Below, piece after piece: positions 17,070 through 22,393 of a stretch of 22,393 bases of DNA. The stretch spans positions 1 to 22,393 of the forward strand of contig JAKCWW010010093.1 of the NCBI GenBank assembly GCA_026260175.1. Reading direction: 5' to 3'. The stretch comes from Reticulitermes lucifugus (taxonomy: Eukaryota; Arthropoda; Insecta; Blattodea; Rhinotermitidae). Made by a program: the position numbers and the translations under genes. How positions within the stretch are numbered: position 1 is the first letter of the stretch; each line of letters starts with the position of its first letter. Below the pieces are notes generated by a model, which saw nothing but the letters and a program-made list of their open reading frames with translations, did not search any database and was not told the origin of the DNA.

Positions 17070-18169
17070 TTGATAACACAATGCGGAAGCTGCGCCTTTA
17101 AAAAAAGGTAGAGGTGTTCATTCTGAGTTCCAGAAACTTAAACGAATGAATTGTTCTAGCCCAACATGCATTGAATTTCTAAACCACAGTCTTGGTGCAT
17201 TAACAATGTACTGTAGAGTTGAAAAATTTAATATGGTAGTCCTGTTAATAAATTTAACCTTACTGTATAAACTGCTTTGTTTATGAACAGTAACTATACT
17301 GACTCTTCTTCAGGGGTTAGCTACTGTGGCCTGTTCTGTCTTCAGTTGAACTCATCTTCCCATCTTGTCAAAAGGCAATAACTCGAGTAAAATGTTCTCA
17401 GGTTGGCAGCCATGTCAGCTGGTTGAAGTACACTAACATATCAGAGAGTTACTTGAACCACCTGGCACAGCTGTCAGCTAAAGAGGAATTTAGTGATTTT
17501 ATTTGGACTGAAGCTTCAAGACATACAGGTAGTACCATGGCTAAACCCTCTGGGTCCTTTAGGTGACAGATGCAGTGACATTGGGGTGGGTTAAATCTCC
17601 TTGCAAGGGGGTGAGGCAAACCAGTGAGGTATCTTTGTGGCCTTTCACTGTGCAATAGAGTCGGGCTCATTATTACAGAGTAGGTTAAAATGAAGTGAGG
17701 CTTATGGTAGTAAAAAATGGTAATTTGGAAGCTAGAGAACTAGTTTTGGATGGCATTACAGTCCTTCCATCAGGAAATGTGGATCTGTTGTAAAGTGACT
17801 GTAGAGCCACCTGACTGAACATGGACTCTAATAAAGTGTCGCATATTCCTACATTATGGTATGGTGATATGTAAAACTTTCCACACATGAAATGTAATAA
17901 GTAAAGGCAGTCACATGCTGTTTATAATGTTCAGTTTCAGAATGTCTAACTTTTGAGATTAAAGTTACAGTACTATGCTATGGTGAAGTTCTGCAGTTAT
18001 TAAACTGCTGTATTCTGCAGGTGTACTGAGCTATGAAAGGGGAACCATAATAAAAGATTGAATTATCAGTTTGTTTCATTGTTCCCACCCTACTTCTGTA
18101 CGACCCATTAATGTAATATTCCCATCTGTGTCTAGGTCTATCAAGCAATTCTTACTTTTTCCCATGAAA
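17070..18169. other. intergenic, no gene supported
   Basis: A minus-strand open stretch at 17449-17670 has no motif I recognise and no good start context. The region 17450-17890 has several AATAAA-like signals (for example near 17831 on +), so it could be the tail of an unrecognised transcript or repeat, but nothing decisive is visible. Confidence 0.4.
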
Positions 18170-19580
18170 ACTTAGTATGCATTTCGCACTCGTATGACAT
18201 GCGTCGCCCATCTCATTGATTTGATCACTCCGGATGGAACGACGAAAAACATGGCATACAATTACGGGGTGCTTGGAGCCAGTTCGGCAGCATCAGAACC
18301 AGCAATTCAAAATGATGAAAAAGCGGTCTGGAACTATACTAGATTATCTGTGGCGTGGAAGCAGGCCCTACGTTGTGATACGCTACACAGACACAGACGC
18401 GCGTATGCAAAATGAAACATTGCCCAATTCTCCATTCTATAGTGGATTTGTTTATAGCATTTTACCTTTGTCTTCTTCGATCACCGTGGGCTAAAAACAT
18501 GGCTGTTGAGAATGGGTTATGCTAACCAGCAGTTTAAAATTTTGCCGCCACACCCATGGCACAGTTTATACTTACCTCTGTTAATATATTACGCCTAAAT
18601 TTAAAATACCAATCCCAATTCGGTTTTCTATAGCAAGTACAATTAATTCGACTGTTTGTTACATACTCCGATTTGCGATGGTTCGAAACGGTTGAACACT
18701 TCCATAGTTTTATTTGGGCTGTGTCGATCACTTCATGCCTTTGTTAACAGATGAGTGTGTTGCGGTGTACTTTTTTTGTCAATTTGAAATATGGTTCGTG
18801 TGTAAGAGATATAGTTGTCAAAACATGCAAGTTTTTCAAGTTTTGTTGCAAAATTTGTGCTGTGGAATTGTAATGCTTTTGAGGAGAGGTTATGTTGATG
18901 AATGCGTTTTGTGAATGTAGTTTAAGGCTGCCTTTATTTGTGCACTTTTATAAAAATGTGGTCCTCTACATAATAAGATGAAGACAGCTTTATAATGAAC
19001 AGGATTAGTGTACGTGTGACACTTTTACAAAACGTTTGTGAATTTGGAATTGCAGAAACCTGCACTTTGTTGTAAAGAGCGGTAACTTAGAGAGTGTCTT
19101 TAATACTTATGTAACGTGTCACAAACACATAGGTCGGATAAAACATTCATTCAGGGGTGAATTCTTTATCGTTACGAAAGAAAGCATTCACAAAGTAGGG
19201 TTATATTTGTATGGAAAGTTATTAATTATGGAACTGATAAACGTGGTTGCACTTTACATCGAAAACGGTTTGCTTGGGTAATCCATAGAAGTGAAACCAT
19301 TGTCTATTATTTTTATGTCCTCATTGGACACAGTAGACCAGACCTGGCACAGTACGTCTGTCTACCAGAAATCAATTATAGTGGGTGGATGTTTGGGGTA
19401 CCTTAATAGGGGCTCATTTTTATTCCCCTGAACGTAGTCGTAAAAATTGAAATAGGGGTTGCCAAAGACCTGTAGACATCACATATGTGTTTTACTTAAG
19501 TACCTCCGCTTTTTATTATGCCTAACACAAATAGTCAAAATGACAAGGGTGTCATTCACATGATCCTCAGCTACTTTGTT
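18170..19580. other. CpG-richer unannotated segment
   Basis: From about 18180 to 18700, CpG is visibly more frequent than in the surrounding AT-rich DNA (gcgtcgcccatc, ggatggaacgacg, cacagacgcgcg). Two overlapping + frames (18194-18415, 18234-18494) have no recognisable domain. On the minus strand a strong donor-like site, CAGAG/gtaagt, lies at about 18573. It may be a promoter-proximal region of another gene or an unrecognised transposon; neither is proven. Confidence 0.35.
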
Positions 19581-19596
19581 AAAAGTTAGTGAACAA

Positions 19597-19812
19597 ACTA
19601 ACTAACTCCATGGAGCAGAGTCCTTCTTGAAGAAGCTAACAGGTCCTCAGCTAGTCAAGAAAATCCCCGCATTTTATAGAACCCGAAGGTTCATTACAGC
19701 ATTCACAAGAGCGCACCACCTGTCCCTATCTTGAGCCATATCAATCCAGTCCGTGTTCCCCCATCCCACTTCTTGGTCCATTTAATATTATCCTCCCCTC
19801 TATGCCTGGGTC
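19597..19812 (-). mobile_element. 5'-truncated LINE, copy 2
   Basis: An inverted 216-bp copy of the same LINE 3' end: the minus strand ends AAGAAGGACTCTGCTCCATG then GAGTTAGTTAGTT, as in copy 1. It is flanked by AGTGAACAA at 19588-19596 and 19813-19821, a 9-bp target-site duplication. It contains only non-functional coding remnants (around GRPR...W). Confidence 0.85.
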
Positions 19813-19821
19813 AGTGAACAA

Positions 19822-20550
19822 GTAAAAAGCAAAGACTGTCATCTGTTAAAGTTCAGGTTTATTTACAGTTATACCTAATATAAACTGTTTGGTGCTTATA
19901 GTTAGTTATGTTTGACAAAGTGTAGATTAAATATCAAGTGCGTCCACTCCACTTTTGTAGTTCATGGGATAGTAATATGGCCTTGAATTGCATAACTGAT
20001 TTTTCAGTTTCAGCTTAAGCATACTCTACTCACCCAGGATTTTCCTATGAGAAACTGGTTTGCCAGATTTGCTGCGTGCTTAGTAATGCAACTGACAATA
20101 ATGTATAAAATTAAGTCCTGATAGACACCATCATATATAACTTCCTGATGGATAATAAGGACACAGCGGGTAGCAAGGAGGTCAACCCAGTGCCAACAAA
20201 TGCATCTCGATATGCAAAATCTGAGTAAGATCAGCAGTATTGTGTGTTAGAATATGATTAGTATACAGTGTGTCACTGTATGACACTGCATACGCTCCAC
20301 CAGGACGAGATTTGTTTATATGATTGACGCAGATGTCTGTACGCTTGATCCATACAGTTGAAAACAACTGCAATATGTGGAATGGCTTAATTTTAACACT
20401 TTTAATACTATTAATATTACAGCATTGTGGATTTATGGTTATTAATTTTATTTATTTTAGAATATTAATGTTTAATATGTTAATCACTTCTGTAAAGGCG
20501 ACATAATAGTTAGATTGGTGTGTTGGATCTATATTCCTTTGTACTGAATA
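19822..20550. other. intergenic, no gene seen
   Basis: AT-rich DNA between the LINE copy 2 and ribozyme motif C. Short open frames (20182-20373 -, 20324-20506 +) lack any conserved feature. Confidence 0.5.
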
Positions 20551-20594
20551 GCCCCCCTGATGATGGCACCTCGGTGCTGAAACATGTAGGGGGC
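20551..20594 (+). ncRNA. hammerhead-like ribozyme motif C
   Basis: Stem I GCCCCC (20551-20556) pairs fully with GGGGGC (20589-20594). Core CTGATGA is at 20557-20563 and an extra T at 20564. Stem II is GGCAC/GTGCT with a CTCG loop (20565-20578, one G.U pair). GAAA is at 20579-20582, stem III A82-T87 and C83-G86 with a two-base loop, and the predicted cleavage is after A20588. A single arm only; the outer TACTGAATA (20543-20551) could also pair with TATTCAGTG further downstream. It belongs to a degraded element whose limits are unclear. Confidence 0.68.
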
Positions 20595-20964
20595 TTCTTA
20601 TAATAGCTTACAAATGTATTTTATTCAGTGCATGAGTTGGTTGATGTAATGATTGTAAGAAGATGCACAGTATGAATAATATAAAATTAGTCTAGGATGA
20701 TTTGCTGTTACAAGCATGTTCACGTCATATTTTGAAAACCCCACACTTTGGCTGTATGATCCAAATATCTGACTGCATTCTCCCTCAGTCCTTTTTAGAG
20801 AGGTAAAAATGTAAAGGGTTGTAATATAATTCTTGGCTCTTGTTTAGAGCAGGGCTACATATTATTCAACTTTTGCAGTAATTATCAAATAAGTTTTGTA
20901 TTTAATGGCAGGATTGTGACTGTTTCCAAGCTGCTGCTGTTGCAAGTTTCATTAAAATGTGGAG

Positions 20965-21238
20965 TGTTGTAGTCGGTTTAGTGACTCACTACGGGCTGGA
21001 GGGTCCAGGGATCGAATCCCAGTGGGGGTGAGATTTTCTGCACCCATCCAGACCGGCCCTGGGGCCCATCCAGTCGTCTGTACAATGGGTACAGGGTCTC
21101 TTTCCCGGGGGTAAAGCGGCCGGGGCATGGCGTTGACCACCCACTCAAATCTAGTGCCAAGGTTAAAGAAAGAGTAGAGCTAAACCTCTACTCCCCCTCT
21201 GGGCCTTCATGGCCTGTTCTAGGGTGAACTTTACCTTA
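20965..21238 (+). mobile_element. tRNA-derived SINE, family 1, copy 4
   Basis: Forward copy, from gtagtcggtttagtgactc (A box degraded) through a perfect B box GGATCGAATCCC near 21008-21019 to ctagggtgaactttacc. No clear target-site duplication was found, so the 5' limit is approximate. Confidence 0.85.
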
Positions 21239-21643
21239 CCAGAGGGGGTTGTACAGGGGGCAGGCAGGCAGGGGGTCTCAGTTGCTGCTATCTGTTTTTT
21301 TGTGACATTAGTCATTTTGTGTACAGCCACTTTCTTGAGCAGAAAATGCAGCATCTGGGTTAGAGGATGATGGTTGTCTCGTCTTCCTGTGATGTAACAA
21401 CACTGTAATCTGCACTTTACCCAGTCACAGTTATCTGTTGTCAGCTATACACTCGATGAATATTTTCATTGCAATAATGTCTAAGATCTTGGTTTATTAT
21501 ATATTTATTTCCTTTGCAATTAATACATATGTACATTCTTTTTATGTGCATTATGCCTGTTTTTTATTAAATTGTTATTAGTATTTCATGAATATGGCTT
21601 GGAGTTGTATTAATTACCTGTCTATTGCATATTATATTATCTA

Positions 21644-21754
21644 CATAGTCTTCTCGGGCGCACAGCCGCGTCAATTCGTTTGAATACGAATTGACGCGGC
21701 TGTGCGCCCGAGAAGACTATATTGAATCATGTCGCCGCGAAAGTTTTAAAACTT
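21644..21754 (+). mobile_element. foldback element F, perfect 34-bp arms, 15-bp TSD
   Basis: A 111-bp insertion flanked by the exact duplication ATATTATATTATCTA (21629-21643 and 21755-21769). Arms 21645-21678 and 21687-21720 are perfect complements (34 bp) around an 8-nt spacer. A 34-nt one-sided tail ends gttttaaaactt. The tail and arms match element D in the opposite orientation. The ribozyme core has been lost between the arms. Open frames crossing it are not genes. Confidence 0.88.
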
Positions 21755-21936
21755 ATATTATATTATCTATTTTCATTTATTTATCACATTTATGGAGATT
21801 TGTCTGTCAGCTATTTCGCAGTTCATATTTTAATATATCTATACAGCTTTATTTTATTAATGTATTTATATTATTATATCTTTCTCTACTGTTGTGCTTC
21901 TTAACTGACATCTCTTGTCTCTTCTGTTTTTCTTAA

Positions 21937-22318
21937 GCTGCGTCCACATTAGTAAATATTTTTGTTGCGTGAGAATGTGAAAATTCAATGCACAGATTTT
22001 TGCCGCAAGGTAAATGTTCTTGCTACATAAAAATTTACGTTGCGCGCTGTGCGTCTGTGATCAACACATGCGTGTGGCAACATAAACATTCATCAAAAGC
22101 ACTGCACATTCACAGATACATCTATATTTCGGCGCAAATCTCTTTGATGTTCTTAAAAAACCGATAACGAATGGATCGTGTGCGTTGAATGCCACGAAAA
22201 GTTTTGTGCGCGTTCATATGCGGCACACACATCTGCGCTGAGATAAATATGTTAACGCACGCACAAATTTATGTCAAATACAACACACAACAACAATACT
22301 TATTAATGTGGACGTGGC
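21937..22318. mobile_element. TTAA-flanked MITE (piggyBac-like or Harbinger-like)
   Basis: The ends are GCTGCGTCCACATTAGTAA and the complement of GCCACGTCCACATTAATAA, each bordered by TTAA (21933-21936, 22319-22322). The interior (382 bp) is rich in CpG and GCGC relative to its surroundings and has no coding frame. TTAA duplication suggests piggyBac; the similarity of the TIR to the TAA-flanked element at 13759 leaves Harbinger possible. Confidence 0.72.
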
Positions 22319-22335
22319 TTAATGTATATTATATA

Positions 22336-22393
22336 TTCAATATAGTCTTCTCGGGCGCACAGCCGCGTCAATTCGTTTGAATACAACGTTTCG
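22336..22393 (+). mobile_element. foldback element of the D/F type, cut by window end
   Basis: The sequence from ttcaatatagtcttctcggg through CGCACAGCCGCGTCAATTCG to TACAACGTTTCG is the left arm of the D/F family, including the AACGTTTCG step leading to the ribozyme core that F lacks. No tail precedes it, so its polarity is as in F, and the core, right arm, tail and duplication should lie just beyond the window. Confidence 0.8.

Noticed and set aside
18194-18494. Two overlapping + frames considered as a small gene
   Set aside because: No domain, no supporting splice structure, and the two frames conflict; kept only as an unexplained CpG-richer region.

Overview
This window looks like repeat-rich insect genomic DNA. 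It carries the 3' two-thirds of one intron-rich protein-coding gene on the + strand, followed by about 10 kb of repeat-filled DNA. The gene encodes an ArfGAP2/ArfGAP3-type protein (a COPI-coat GTPase-activating protein for the small GTPase Arf1). Eight coding exons can be joined in frame with GT/AG sites: 2481-2612, 2698-2841, 3767-3925, 4702-4832, 6358-6519, 9139-9415, 10873-11085 and 12277-12294. They give 411 codons and a stop. The N-terminal zinc-finger ArfGAP domain is not in the window and should lie upstream. The tRNA-derived SINEs, LINE remnants and foldback repeats suggest a cockroach or termite (Blattodea), but that is an inference from remembered repeat character, not a database result.

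Layout: 1-2480 is an incomplete upstream intron with a large foldback at 344-564 and fragments of a dispersed repeat. 2481-12294 is the gene. Its introns hold SINEs (3312-3588, about 4955-5240, 6832-7114, about 9678-9958), a pogo/Tigger-like DNA transposon relict (7141-7847), a foldback element with a ribozyme-like core in both arms (8405-8695), LINE 3' ends (about 9965-10394 and 11213-11730) and a second foldback element (11865-12042). 12295 to about 13050 is the probable 3' UTR. Beyond it lie TIR elements (13759-14640, 15094-15279, 21937-22318), two more SINEs of one family and a fragment of the other, a second LINE 3' end (19597-19812), further foldback elements (13796-13865, 21644-21754, one cut by the window end at about 22336) and an isolated ribozyme-like motif (20551-20594).

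The most interesting signal is a group of small foldback elements. Four loci carry a hammerhead-ribozyme-like core: CTGANGA, one extra T, a base-paired stem II, GAAA, a two-pair stem III and a GTA cleavage triplet. At 8558-8605 and 20551-20594 the stem I pairing is also complete. Hammerheads of this short-stem-III type are known from Penelope-like retroelements and related metazoan retrozymes. Here, three elements have convincing target-site duplications of 12-15 bp, and four share one architecture: a palindrome followed on one side only by a tail of 32-34 nt. This suggests a group of inverted-repeat, non-autonomous, Penelope-related elements. At 8405-8695 each strand carries a full hammerhead in one arm and its antisense in the other, inside an intron of the gene.
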